Source: a virus
Reading direction: 5' to 3' (one strand)
IMG/VR virus record: IMGVR_UViG_3300044646_001351
Location: 1 to 41,651 of that record
DNA length: 41,651 nt
Shown here: positions 24,673 through 33,121 of the stretch, in pieces
Position numbering within the stretch: the stretch's first letter is position 1
How the letters are laid out: each line of letters begins with the position of its first letter
Position numbers and translations under genes: made by a program
The notes under the pieces: generated by a model
Seen by the model: the letters and a program-made list of their open reading frames with translations, nothing else
The model's database searches: none
Told to the model about the DNA's origin: nothing

Positions 24673-26337
24673 TTATTTACTTTCGATGTCGGCTAATAAA
24701 TCACGTAATGACGCGATTGATTCAGCTACTGATTTTGGATATTTAGCATTATATGCATCTTGATCTGATTTTGCACTTGCTTGTGCATCCGCTGCTTTCT
24801 TTTTCAAATCATCGATATTTGCCTGTACGGGGTCAACACCGCCTGTTTTAATTTTTGCTAGATCTGATTGCATTGTTGCATTTTGATCTGCTGAAATTTT
24901 ATGCCAATCATCAGCTGCTGCTTGTGTTTCTGGACCCCAAATACCATCAATTTTCAAATTAGAACCAGTCAATGCATTTAACATTTCTTGTTTTTTCATA
25001 ATATCTGGATCTCCACGTTTTCCGTGTGGACCAGGCTCTGGATATGGAGCAGGTGGAATAGGGTTGTTGTTTAATCTACCTAATCCATATCCAAGCCCGA
25101 ACCCAGCAATACCAGCGATCAATGCTGCTTTACCTGGGTTTTGTTTCAACCAATTTGCAACACCCATTTTTTGAATAGCTTGTTTTTCAGCTGATGCAAG
25201 CTTTGGACTACTCAACGCACTTTGTGATAATTTTTGTAATTCTTTAGGACCTAATGCAGACACCTTTTTTTCAACATCTCTAAATACAGCATCCGATGCC
25301 CCACCAGAAATACCAGAAGGAATGCCGCCAGATTTGCCAGCGCCACCTACAAATTCTCCACCAGCCCCGCTGGTACCTAATGCACCACCTGGTCTTTTTG
25401 CAAGAGCCCCACCTACATCATCCATTCCTCCACCGATACCACCAGCACCGCCACCGATACCACCAGTACCGCCCCCTGATAATCCACCTGCATTTTTTGC
25501 TGCTGGCAAACCTGGTGCTTTGTATACTGCTGGAGCACCTGCTGGTGGTTTAATTTTACCAAATCCACTAGCAATATCATCTGCTGCTTTACCAGCAGCA
25601 TTTAATGCCTTGCCCCAAGGAACAATAGCTTCATCTAAATTTTTACTTTCGATTGCTGTTAATACATCACGTAATGCGGCAATATCTTCAGCTATAGTAG
25701 TTGTTTTTTTCATAATTTTTCCTTTCGATTCAGCTAATCCTGCAGCTGTATAAGTTTCTGGCCCAGGAATACCATCTGCGTTGATACCATTCTGTTGCTG
25801 CCATGATTTTAATTTTGTTTTAGTTTCTGGACCAAGTATACCATCTGGTTTAGCTCCAATTATTGATTGTAATTTTGCTAATTGATTGATGGGTTGCGAT
25901 GGTTGGTTTGCAAGTGCGGTAGTATCATGCTGACCTTTAATAGCACCAACTGCAGCGGTAGTACCTAAATTTATTCCAGCCATCGCTGCAAATTTACCAA
26001 GTTTTCCAAGATTTTTAGCACCAGCTATTGCTGCACCACCTGGTACTGGAGCGGCAACCGAACCAGCGATATCTCCAGCCATGTATGCATATGGATTTCT
26101 TTCTTCAGCAGCTTTATTAGCAGCAATTGCCTTTTCTAATTCCGCTTCATAAGGTGTTCCATTAAATTTTGATCTAAGAAATGCTATTAAGTTTTCACTA
26201 GTTCCAAAACTAGCACCATGAACTGCCCCTCTAGCAAAATCACCAGCATCTTGACCAAAATCTTGAAATGAATATTCATCTAATGCTTGTTCATATCCAA
26301 AACTTTCAATTAATTCTTTTGAACTAAACTGTTTCAT
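24673..26337 (-). CDS. Large Gly/Ala-rich protein with peptidoglycan-binding motifs, probable virion protein
   Basis: Start at 26337 (MKQFSSKELIESF), overlapping the upstream stop as TAATG with AAGGGGAAAT before it. The 554-residue product has an N-terminal segment with GDFARGAVHGASFGTSENL, then PG-binding-1 motifs DGILGPET and DGIPGPET, a Gly-rich middle, a hydrophobic stretch KAALIAGIAGFGLGYGLG, and another motif DGIWGPET near the end. The segment RDVLTAIESK in the middle recurs as RDLLADIESK at the C-terminus. This is typical of a virion or ejected protein that contacts the cell wall. A good internal ribosome-binding site precedes the in-frame ATG at 25713, so a shorter product may also be made. 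No lytic catalytic site is visible. Confidence 0.72.
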   Translation of the reverse strand: MKQFSSKELIESFGYEQALDEYSFQDFGQDAGDFARGAVHGASFGTSENLIAFLRSKFNGTPYEAELEKAIAANKAAEERNPYAYMAGDIAGSVAAPVPGGAAIAGAKNLGKLGKFAAMAGINLGTTAAVGAIKGQHDTTALANQPSQPINQLAKLQSIIGAKPDGILGPETKTKLKSWQQQNGINADGIPGPETYTAAGLAESKGKIMKKTTTIAEDIAALRDVLTAIESKNLDEAIVPWGKALNAAGKAADDIASGFGKIKPPAGAPAVYKAPGLPAAKNAGGLSGGGTGGIGGGAGGIGGGMDDVGGALAKRPGGALGTSGAGGEFVGGAGKSGGIPSGISGGASDAVFRDVEKKVSALGPKELQKLSQSALSSPKLASAEKQAIQKMGVANWLKQNPGKAALIAGIAGFGLGYGLGRLNNNPIPPAPYPEPGPHGKRGDPDIMKKQEMLNALTGSNLKIDGIWGPETQAAADDWHKISADQNATMQSDLAKIKTGGVDPVQANIDDLKKKAADAQASAKSDQDAYNAKYPKSVAESIASLRDLLADIESK

Positions 26338-27014
26338 TATTTCCCCTTTGGTACACAATTAGGAACGGTTTTTTTACCTTTCTTCTTCATACCAACCTGT
26401 TTATAATCTTTCCAACATGATTCATTAGTTGGTTCTGGTAATAGTTTTTGTTCACCAACAATTGCATCATAGTGATCCATTGTTAAAGTATCACCTTCTT
26501 CACTAAATTGAATTAGTTTCTCAGTGACATTATGTAAATCCATATCAGTTTTTGCATCTTCACGAGAATATTCTAATAAACGAATTAGTAATGGAATATC
26601 CATTTTTACTACATCTTTAGGATTTTCCATTTCTTCCATTGGTGTATTATCTTGTAAGCCTGGACCAACTCCACCAGTGAATCCTGGTGTATGACCTGGT
26701 ACCGCTGATTCTTTCATTTGAACACGTTCTGCAATGATCTTAGCATATTGATTAATCAATTGTCGCTTTTCAACTTTTTCTTGTTGAAAAGCTTCTTCTG
26801 CTTCAGCAAAATATTGTTTTAATAATGAAGGTTGCTTTTCTTCTTTTACAACTGGTTCTGAATAGTGTTGCATAGCCATTTGAACTGGGAGGCTAACCTT
26901 GTGTGGATTAGCCCCTTCATTAATAATACCCATGAATTTTTTCATGTCATTTGAACCTTCTACTGGTTTAGCGGCAGTACCATCTAGTGCCTGTAGAATT
27001 TTTCTCATATCCAT
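26337..27014 (-). CDS. Probable virion protein with C-terminal CWK...NCVP tail
   Basis: A 225-residue protein with charged helices (SLLKQYFAEAEEAFQQEKVEK) and a Gly/Pro linker. It ends in CWKDYKQVGMKKK followed by VPNCVP, a tail that I recall at the end of many marine phage proteins. It overlaps both neighbours as TAATG and belongs to the late unit starting at 28333. The N-terminus MDMRKILQALDG is amphipathic. Function unknown, structural by context. Confidence 0.7.
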   Translation of the reverse strand: MDMRKILQALDGTAAKPVEGSNDMKKFMGIINEGANPHKVSLPVQMAMQHYSEPVVKEEKQPSLLKQYFAEAEEAFQQEKVEKRQLINQYAKIIAERVQMKESAVPGHTPGFTGGVGPGLQDNTPMEEMENPKDVVKMDIPLLIRLLEYSREDAKTDMDLHNVTEKLIQFSEEGDTLTMDHYDAIVGEQKLLPEPTNESCWKDYKQVGMKKKGKKTVPNCVPKGK

Positions 27015-28333
27015 TACTTTAATCCGCTCAACATTTTGATAGCAGCTAACTCAGTTGATTCATTAATAGATTCTTTAGTTGCTTTTTCTGCTTTGTTTAA
27101 TGCCCGTTCTTTTCTTGCTTTGGCTTGTTGCCACTCTTGACCAGCTTTCTTAATCCCTGCATTATCACCGGCTTCATCAGCTGCATCCGTTGCTGTTTCA
27201 GCATCTTTCATTTTATTAGTTTGGCGATGTGCAACACCTTTATAACCTTTTTCAGAAAATGGACTTTTCTTTTCCCAAGGTTTTAGATCTAATTCATCTA
27301 ATTGTTGATCTTCTGCATAAACGCCTTCCCCAAATGCCATTTCAACGCCTTCTTTGATATTTTTCCACATTGCAGCTGCAGCAATTCGTTTACCTTTTGC
27401 ACCACCACCCGCTTTTTTAGCTACTTTATCAAAGTTTTTACCAGGTTTACCAATATCTTTACCGGCTTTTGCATCTTTAGCAATTTTAGATTTTTTAGCT
27501 TTAGATAATCCAGCACTCGGTTTAGATTCTTCCATTTTATCAACTGCGGTAGAAATACCACGTGTACGGTTTACTACTTTACGGCCTAACTCTGCTTGCT
27601 TTTTAGATGAATCGGTTTTAGCTAATTTAGTTGATTTATCAACTAAATCCTGTGATGCAGCTTTTGTATATGATTTCAAGGTGCTTTTATCCAATTCATC
27701 AAGTTGTTTTTCTTTTCCTTTTTTAGCAGTGCTTTTTTTATAAGCAGCTTTTGCATCATCTTCCTCATCTGCTGGGTCGAAACCTGGGTCATCATTGTCA
27801 TAATGTTTTACACGTGGTCTACTATGAAATGAATCTTCATAGTCCCAATCTGAATCATAAGAATGTCGAGATTCGCCAAGTTGTTTGGCAGATGTTTTAC
27901 CTTCTGATAATTTTTGAGCTTGTGCAATTTTAAGAGAGCGAACCATTGTTCTGGCTTCATTCAATTTATTTTGAATGATTGCTTTTTGACTTTCAGTATA
28001 CATGTCGCTGCTTTCTAATTTAGCACCATATTCACTAATTTTCATTTCATATTCTAAGTAGTGATAAACTGAGGCAATATAATCAGCAGCTTTGGTAATT
28101 TTGGCTTGTACCCACGCTTCTAATTGTTGATTATCTTCAATTTTTTTGAATAATTTGTAGCTGTAATTTGATAATTTAAACAAATCAGCCTTAGCCATTG
28201 CACCTTCTTGATCAACCTCACCATTTGGTAATGTTCCTTGAGTAGCCACAGGGCTTGCATTATGCATTTCAGCACCAGGTAATTGGAATTCATCCAATTG
28301 TGTTTGCTGAGTAGATTTTGATTCCGGTTTCAT
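27014..28333 (-). CDS. Lys-rich probable virion protein, 439 residues
   Basis: Start at 28333 (MKPESKSTQQTQLDEFQLPG), because GGAGTTAAAT precedes this ATG; four codons earlier there is none. The N-terminal 150 residues are helical. The middle and end are very Lys/Ala-rich with LDELDKSTLKSYTKAASQDL and RKVVNRTRGISTAVDKM, a repeated motif I recall from phage structural proteins. Extreme basic composition suggests DNA contact inside the capsid, but this is inference. The late octamer GATAAATA lies 20 bases upstream. Confidence 0.7.
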   Translation of the reverse strand: MKPESKSTQQTQLDEFQLPGAEMHNASPVATQGTLPNGEVDQEGAMAKADLFKLSNYSYKLFKKIEDNQQLEAWVQAKITKAADYIASVYHYLEYEMKISEYGAKLESSDMYTESQKAIIQNKLNEARTMVRSLKIAQAQKLSEGKTSAKQLGESRHSYDSDWDYEDSFHSRPRVKHYDNDDPGFDPADEEDDAKAAYKKSTAKKGKEKQLDELDKSTLKSYTKAASQDLVDKSTKLAKTDSSKKQAELGRKVVNRTRGISTAVDKMEESKPSAGLSKAKKSKIAKDAKAGKDIGKPGKNFDKVAKKAGGGAKGKRIAAAAMWKNIKEGVEMAFGEGVYAEDQQLDELDLKPWEKKSPFSEKGYKGVAHRQTNKMKDAETATDAADEAGDNAGIKKAGQEWQQAKARKERALNKAEKATKESINESTELAAIKMLSGLK

Positions 28334-28352
28334 ATTTAACTCCAATATCTTG

Positions 28353-28360
28353 TATTTATC
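28353..28360 (-). promoter_or_regulatory. Late promoter motif GATAAATA
   Basis: GATAAATACAAG on the minus strand, 20 bases before the start at 28333, at the stop codon of the preceding 61-residue gene. T4 late promoters often continue as TATAAATAC, as here. Confidence 0.55.
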
Positions 28361-28541
28361 TTCTTTTGATGCTTCCGCCTGTCATTAAGTTAGCATTTTG
28401 ATCTAACGCATTAACTACAGTGCCATCTTTATTCTTTTTTTGGTTAGGACCTTTATTTTGATATACAGCACCAACACCTACATTTGCTGCACTTGTTGCA
28501 CCAGCGGTTGCAGTTTCTTTGATTATTTCATATATTTTCAT
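28356..28541 (-). CDS. Small basic phage protein, 61 residues
   Basis: Begins MKIYEIIKETATAGATSAAN and continues through VGAVYQNKGPNQKKNKDG. The start overlaps the stop of the GIY-YIG gene as TGATG, so its translation is coupled to that gene. The N-terminal MKIxEIIxE-type helix is common in small virion-associated phage proteins. Function unknown. Confidence 0.65.
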   Translation of the reverse strand: MKIYEIIKETATAGATSAANVGVGAVYQNKGPNQKKNKDGTVVNALDQNANLMTGGSIKRR

Positions 28542-29248
28542 CAGTTATTCCTTCGTCTTGTTTCTATTATTTTTTGTTTTGTCTCAGTTGAATGAGTTTT
28601 ACCAAAAAACGGATTTTGATCCCCAGTAAACCGACCTTTCAATGATTCTGAAATTTTACGTCTATGTTCTTCTGATTTTGGACATTTTCTACCTTGCAAC
28701 GACTCACTTATTTTTTTCTTGGTTGCGTCTGATAATTTTTTGCCAATATTCGCATTTGATAGCTTCATTTTCGTATCTTCAGATCTGCATCCTTTATTTT
28801 TTATTGCTTGTCTAATCTTTTCCTTGGTTTCTTCGGAATGTGTCCTTCCAAGCATTGTTCCAGGTTTTCCTTTTAACGCAGTTGATAATTTTTTCCTAGT
28901 ATCAGCAGTCACTTCACCACGATAATGGCCTTTCACGCTGCCGTTTATACCATCTTCAATCATTAGATTTGCCCATTCTTTGGATTCTACTATATTATGA
29001 CTTACTGAAAAAGCAATTGCTTCTTCTTGTATAACATGTTTGTCTTCATACAGGTGGCACCACACTGTAGTAACATCGTTTCCATACATTTTTAAATGCC
29101 GAGTCCACCATTTACCAGACCCTTTGTATTTTATCGGGTCTTTACTGGTAGTTCTTCCAAAATATTTTAATCCTGTTATATTATGTTTTTTAATATATAA
29201 CCAAGTTGGTATAAAATCGTCTTTTACTGAATTATTATAAATATTCAT
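28541..29248 (-). CDS. GIY-YIG homing endonuclease with NUMOD3 repeats
   Basis: The 235-residue protein has the GIY-YIG core (TWLYIKKHNITGLKYFGRT, then KYKGSGKWW) followed by at least five NUMOD3 repeats (SEETKEKIRQAIKNKG, SEDTKMKLSNANIGKK, SDATKKKISESLQGRK, SEEHRRKISESLKGRF). It is a paralogue of the + strand gene at 16444, sharing the -SKDP-KY-GSG- segment. It has a GGAGAT ribosome-binding site and its stop overlaps the next start as TGATG, so it is inserted in a late operon without breaking a gene. Confidence 0.93.
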   Translation of the reverse strand: MNIYNNSVKDDFIPTWLYIKKHNITGLKYFGRTTSKDPIKYKGSGKWWTRHLKMYGNDVTTVWCHLYEDKHVIQEEAIAFSVSHNIVESKEWANLMIEDGINGSVKGHYRGEVTADTRKKLSTALKGKPGTMLGRTHSEETKEKIRQAIKNKGCRSEDTKMKLSNANIGKKLSDATKKKISESLQGRKCPKSEEHRRKISESLKGRFTGDQNPFFGKTHSTETKQKIIETRRRNN

Positions 29249-29308
29249 GTTGATATCTCCGTATAGATGTTAAAGCAGATAGATATTACAGTATCGTGAT
29301 CTGCATCT

Positions 29309-29563
29309 CTATTTAGTAAAAAAATGTTCAAACCATTCATCGGTCCCAGGTTTTATTCCTTGTTCTCTTGCAATTCTTCCTTTATCACTGCCAACAATCA
29401 CAGGTTTTTGTGAATTAATGTAGTTAGCAAGTGCGTGTTCGCTACCTAATCCACCCATCATTGCTACTTTTTTAAGTTCATGAATTGGATCATCTGGTGC
29501 TAAGTAGCAATCATCTTCACTCGGTGGACATAGATCAGCTGTTGTAATTCTAATCTGCCTCAT
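29309..29563 (-). CDS. Small conserved phage protein, 84 residues
   Basis: A soluble protein with CPPSEDDCYLAPDDPIHELK near the N-terminus and GIKPGTDEWFEHFF at the C-terminus, a close that I recall from other phage proteins. The start overlaps the upstream stop as TAATG. No catalytic motif. Confidence 0.7.
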   Translation of the reverse strand: MRQIRITTADLCPPSEDDCYLAPDDPIHELKKVAMMGGLGSEHALANYINSQKPVIVGSDKGRIAREQGIKPGTDEWFEHFFTK

Positions 29564-30498
29564 TAAATACCATACTTATTTCGTTTGGCAGGTGAAATTG
29601 CACTGAGTTTATTGACATCAGGTTTTTCTGCACTTTTATTAGATGTAAGATTTTTCAAATGGCCAACATCAGCTTGTTGAGCTGCATATTGCACCATTTT
29701 TCGTTCTTCATCGGTATATGCAGTAATTAATGGATCTCCACCAATATCATTTACTGCTTTAGTTGGATATTCTGGTGCGCCAGCGAGTGCTATTCCAAAT
29801 CTCCAGCTTTTGTAAGCATCACCAGCATTGTTATTTGCGTCTGGGGTTGTAATGGCACCTTTAATACTAGCTTTTGCTGCATCCCCAAGTGGATGAGTGC
29901 CACCTTCTGTTAATGTATTATACATGTCAAATAATGCTTCTTCCAAGTGAAATGCATCAAGATTTTTTTGAGGAGTTTTTTTATTGACATCTTTAGTACT
30001 GTTTTGGTTAGTTATAATACCAACCCCAGCACATTCTTCAACATCGACATCTTCATTCCTTGTCCGACCCTTGAATTTTCTACCACGAGATTTCAAATGA
30101 TTCCATGGATTATCACCTTGTCCTCGACCACTTCTTTTTCCAACATTATGCCTTGAAAACATTTTTAATTCTTCATCGGTCATTTGGTCTGGTTCACCAC
30201 ATTCTGCTTTAACTTTATTATGTTTATATGGGCGTAAATCATCAATGGTAGTTACAATGTGTTGTAGAGATGGTTCTTTAATGATTACCCCAACATCTTC
30301 ACGGTGTTTTATATACGCAATTTTACCAACACCTTGATAATGTTTAACTAAAACCAGATCACCCACTGCGTATCTCGGAACTTGTGGGTATCCACCACCA
30401 CCAAAGTCTCCTTCGTTTAATATTTCGCCATTATTCTTAAGAATGTCATATAAATTTTCTAGTAATACTTTTGGGGTCAATTTATCTTTATCACTCAT
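29563..30498 (-). CDS. Conserved late-region hypothetical protein, 311 residues
   Basis: It opens with DKLTPKVLLENLYDILKNNG, then a beta-rich part (VPRYAVGDLVLVKHYQGVGK, VGVIIKEPS) that looks like a small SH3- or KOW-like fold, then a basic linker and a C-terminal half with YKSWRFGIALAGAPEY. The C-terminal half recurs, as I recall, in cyanophage proteins near structural genes. AAGGATAAC precedes the ATG. Role unknown; probably virion or assembly related by position. Confidence 0.7.
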   Translation of the reverse strand: MSDKDKLTPKVLLENLYDILKNNGEILNEGDFGGGGYPQVPRYAVGDLVLVKHYQGVGKIAYIKHREDVGVIIKEPSLQHIVTTIDDLRPYKHNKVKAECGEPDQMTDEELKMFSRHNVGKRSGRGQGDNPWNHLKSRGRKFKGRTRNEDVDVEECAGVGIITNQNSTKDVNKKTPQKNLDAFHLEEALFDMYNTLTEGGTHPLGDAAKASIKGAITTPDANNNAGDAYKSWRFGIALAGAPEYPTKAVNDIGGDPLITAYTDEERKMVQYAAQQADVGHLKNLTSNKSAEKPDVNKLSAISPAKRNKYGI

Positions 30499-30512
30499 TT
30501 TGTTATCCTTAA

Positions 30513-31043
30513 CTAACTAATAAATTCTTCAACTAAATTGAAGAATTTAAATACTCTATTATTTATGCTAATTTCGGTATCAGCGGAAATACCTGCAGCT
30601 TCACTAAATAATTCTTTATCGCCAGTCTTTACTGCATCACGTAATGTAGTTGCAGAACTTAGTCTAGGAGTTTCTTCTTGAATAATAGAATCAAATTTAA
30701 AATATCCATGAGTACTTTTAACACCATTATATTTTTCTAATGAATTAGCCAACCAATCTTCATCAGTACATACTTTTAATTGAATATGCTCACCAAATGT
30801 TTCATAGATCTTAGATGCCAATGTGAACAGATTTTGTTCAGGTATGATATGGTCAGCTACATTAGGTAATATAGTTTCCATTACTTTTAATTTTACATCA
30901 AACGGTAATGGATCTTTAGGTCCAATAGTATTAGGATTAGTGCCAATAAAGAATTGGTCAGATTGTGCTGCAATCTTCCAAGATTCTCTATGGCCTTTAT
31001 GAGGGGGATTGTATCTACCAAAACAAATTCCTATGGTGTCCAT
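30513..31043 (-). CDS. Cytidylyltransferase-like (NMNAT-like) nucleotidyltransferase
   Basis: The 176-residue protein has the nucleotidylyltransferase signature GRYNPPHKGH at 9-18 and the distal SSATTLRDAV segment at 129-138, the usual pair of substrate-binding motifs. Such enzymes join a nucleotide to a phosphate-bearing molecule with release of pyrophosphate. The substrate could be NMN, a phosphorylated sugar or another acceptor; the sequence does not say. It overlaps the ligase-like gene upstream by 13 bases and has a GAGGC ribosome-binding site. It is the last of four coupled genes including a ligase-like and a Pol-beta-like enzyme. Confidence 0.85.
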   Translation of the reverse strand: MDTIGICFGRYNPPHKGHRESWKIAAQSDQFFIGTNPNTIGPKDPLPFDVKLKVMETILPNVADHIIPEQNLFTLASKIYETFGEHIQLKVCTDEDWLANSLEKYNGVKSTHGYFKFDSIIQEETPRLSSATTLRDAVKTGDKELFSEAAGISADTEISINNRVFKFFNLVEEFIS

Positions 31044-32098
31044 TTATGCCTCGGTACTAGTTTAATATGTCCAAATTGTTTGTTATCATCAGAATACCGT
31101 ACCCATCCTTCTGGATTATATGCTTTAACATCACAATCATGATTTTCAAGTTCTTCGATAATTTGATTTTTGATATCACGTATAGTATATATTAATCTAA
31201 ACGTATCATTATACGCTTCATAATTAGAGTGTATTCTACTCATAATTTTAGACAGTTGAAATCCACTGATCCTAAATTGTCCATTACTTAACCAACCATA
31301 AAATGATACAAGTAGATCATATTTCATTTTAGCATTAAAATACTTGTAGATATACTCACGAAATTCACTGACACCGGTGATAGGTTTTAAAAATTTATCA
31401 AGATGATCACACAATGAATTTATTTTATCTATAGTGTCTTCTGTTAATCGATATTGTATATCAACTTTAGAATAATATGGATTAAGAATTATTACTTCAT
31501 CGGTTATATTGAATATATCAAAATTATCCAATGGAAGTTGTTGATCATCTTTCAATCCAAATGCATTAAAGTATGCATGTCCTGCTAATAGAATATTAGA
31601 GTTTTCTATTCGTTTTCCTAGTGCAGTATCTTTATTAACTGTATAACCGGTATGATTAGGATAGAAATTATATTCGTTATTAGCTAACGGTGGTTTATTC
31701 CAATATAAAAGATCAGCATAGACAAATCCAACGAAGTCTTTTGGTGTGGCGGCATCTAATAATGGAAATAACTTGCCAAACTTGATAGCATGTTCCTTAC
31801 GTTGGTCTGATACATTTATACGATCTTTACCAGACTGATTAACTATAAAGTCATATAGTTCTTCTGGCGAAGTAGATTTACTACCTCGTGCCCAGCCGTT
31901 ATGCCCAGTCATAATGAGTGGTCCATTTACAGTTTCTCTCCCCCAATATATTTGTAGGCCACCATCCCATTTCATTCTAACTGAGCTAGAATCATTACAA
32001 ATTTCTTGGATATGTTGAATAGCTTCTTTTACACCATCAGACCCATAGAAGAAAACTAAATCTTCTAAGTGATTAAACGCTCTTCCGAGTTTTTTCAT
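31031..32098 (-). CDS. Ligase-superfamily nucleotidyltransferase-like protein
   Basis: In the 355-residue protein, residues 43-46 read KWDG, the adenylation lysine motif of DNA and RNA ligases and capping enzymes (K-x-D-G). Further on, DFVGFVYADLLYW resembles motif III, and the C-terminus holds EGWVRY and IKLVPR, matching motifs IV and V in order. The N-terminus begins HLEDLVFFYGSDGVKEAI. I recall this family from aquatic phages without a known reaction. The likely activity is ATP-dependent nucleotidyl transfer or strand joining, acting on RNA or DNA ends. It overlaps both neighbours (ATGA upstream, 13 bases downstream), so the set is made together. Confidence 0.72.
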   Translation of the reverse strand: MKKLGRAFNHLEDLVFFYGSDGVKEAIQHIQEICNDSSSVRMKWDGGLQIYWGRETVNGPLIMTGHNGWARGSKSTSPEELYDFIVNQSGKDRINVSDQRKEHAIKFGKLFPLLDAATPKDFVGFVYADLLYWNKPPLANNEYNFYPNHTGYTVNKDTALGKRIENSNILLAGHAYFNAFGLKDDQQLPLDNFDIFNITDEVIILNPYYSKVDIQYRLTEDTIDKINSLCDHLDKFLKPITGVSEFREYIYKYFNAKMKYDLLVSFYGWLSNGQFRISGFQLSKIMSRIHSNYEAYNDTFRLIYTIRDIKNQIIEELENHDCDVKAYNPEGWVRYSDDNKQFGHIKLVPRHKWTP

Positions 32099-32745
32099 TG
32101 GAAATATGTTTGTTTTATGTGTTGATATTTAATAGGGTTATGTTTTACTGCTTCTAATAATCTAGATGGAGAACGCATATCATATTCAGTTGCATTAGGG
32201 CTGATAATAATTTTAGCAATTTCATCCGGGTTTTTAGTTATTAGTTCTCTAGTATTACGATAGAGTAAACCACCAAATGGGCTAATCATAAAATTATCTG
32301 AGGTTAGATTAGCTAAATCACACCATATACTAACAATGGTTTTGCCTTTAACATCTGATGAATCATATACATGATCATGTAAATGTGCTATTGTACTAGC
32401 ATCATTTACCGTTGTCAAATCTACTTGTACAATATCATTACCAAGCGGTATCCCGACATGTACATTAACTCCTGATCTAGTTGATTCTAACCCTTGATTA
32501 ATGAAAAATTCTTGTAATAGTTTTCTGCTTTCTAATAGATTACCAGCTCGATGTGATGGTAGGATTGATAGTAGTTCATCAGCATCGATGAAGAAGTCTA
32601 CATCTCCGCTGATTTCTTTTTTTCCGGCACTACCAAATGGATATATTGTTAACCCTGTTGGTAATATTGATTGGATGTTAGTTAATAATTGTTGATAATC
32701 TTGTTTTTTTATTGGTTTAGCACTTTTAATTGCATTTCCACTCAT
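32095..32745 (-). CDS. Pol-beta superfamily nucleotidyltransferase
   Basis: In this 216-residue protein, residues 37-50 read FGSAGKKEISGDVD, the Pol-beta nucleotidyltransferase pattern G-S-x(n)-D-x-D. The third catalytic Asp is probably D109 in VQVDLTT. The family includes tRNA CCA-adding enzymes, poly(A) polymerases and small nucleotide-adding enzymes. It is coupled by ATGA overlaps to the small gene before it and to the ligase-like gene after it, which suggests a two-step pathway in which ends are extended or modified and then joined. No RNA-binding domain is evident in the short C-terminus. Confidence 0.82.
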   Translation of the reverse strand: MSGNAIKSAKPIKKQDYQQLLTNIQSILPTGLTIYPFGSAGKKEISGDVDFFIDADELLSILPSHRAGNLLESRKLLQEFFINQGLESTRSGVNVHVGIPLGNDIVQVDLTTVNDASTIAHLHDHVYDSSDVKGKTIVSIWCDLANLTSDNFMISPFGGLLYRNTRELITKNPDEIAKIIISPNATEYDMRSPSRLLEAVKHNPIKYQHIKQTYFQ

Positions 32746-33116
32746 TTATACCGACCATCATTGATATGTTGACAGATCTCTTCTTGTAATTTATCACATG
32801 TTTCTTTGATTATTTTCTCATCTAACTCATGTGGTAATTCTCGAATTGAATATTCTTTCGTGTACATTTTATAACATTCACGAATTGCTTTTTCAAACAT
32901 TGAAGATTTAGGTCGTTTTTTTGACTCGATGATATCAATACATTTTGCTATAATTGGATACAGATGACGGCGGTATGCTTCATCATCGTTATTCATGTAA
33001 AACATAAGGTCTTCAGTTAAATCATAATTCAACTCACGTTTACCATCATCACCGACTTCTTTAACAAAGTCTAAATCTTTAAAGTTTTTTCCTTCTAATA
33101 ATTCTATAATACGCAT
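32742..33116 (-). CDS. Small conserved protein heading the nucleotidyltransferase set
   Basis: A 124-residue helical, charged protein: MRIIELLEGKNFKDLDFVKE, then TEDLMFYMNNDDEAYRRHLY and a C-terminal CDKLQEEICQHINDGRYK. I recall similar proteins beside the same kind of genes in other phages. It follows a hairpin that has a late promoter in its loop. Its stop overlaps the nucleotidyltransferase start as ATGA. Possibly a subunit or adaptor of the enzymes that follow. Confidence 0.72.
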   Translation of the reverse strand: MRIIELLEGKNFKDLDFVKEVGDDGKRELNYDLTEDLMFYMNNDDEAYRRHLYPIIAKCIDIIESKKRPKSSMFEKAIRECYKMYTKEYSIRELPHELDEKIIKETCDKLQEEICQHINDGRYK

Positions 33117-33121
33117 ATTTA

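Noticed and set aside
25280-25760. Long open frames on the + strand opposite the Gly-rich part of the virion protein gene
   Set aside because: They are mirror images of Gly/Ala/Pro codon bias on the minus strand, lack ribosome-binding sites and give Pro/His-rich nonsense.
28356-29563. Gene fractured by the GIY-YIG endonuclease at 28541
   Set aside because: The flanking 61- and 84-residue proteins each have natural starts and ends and show no sign of being halves of one family.
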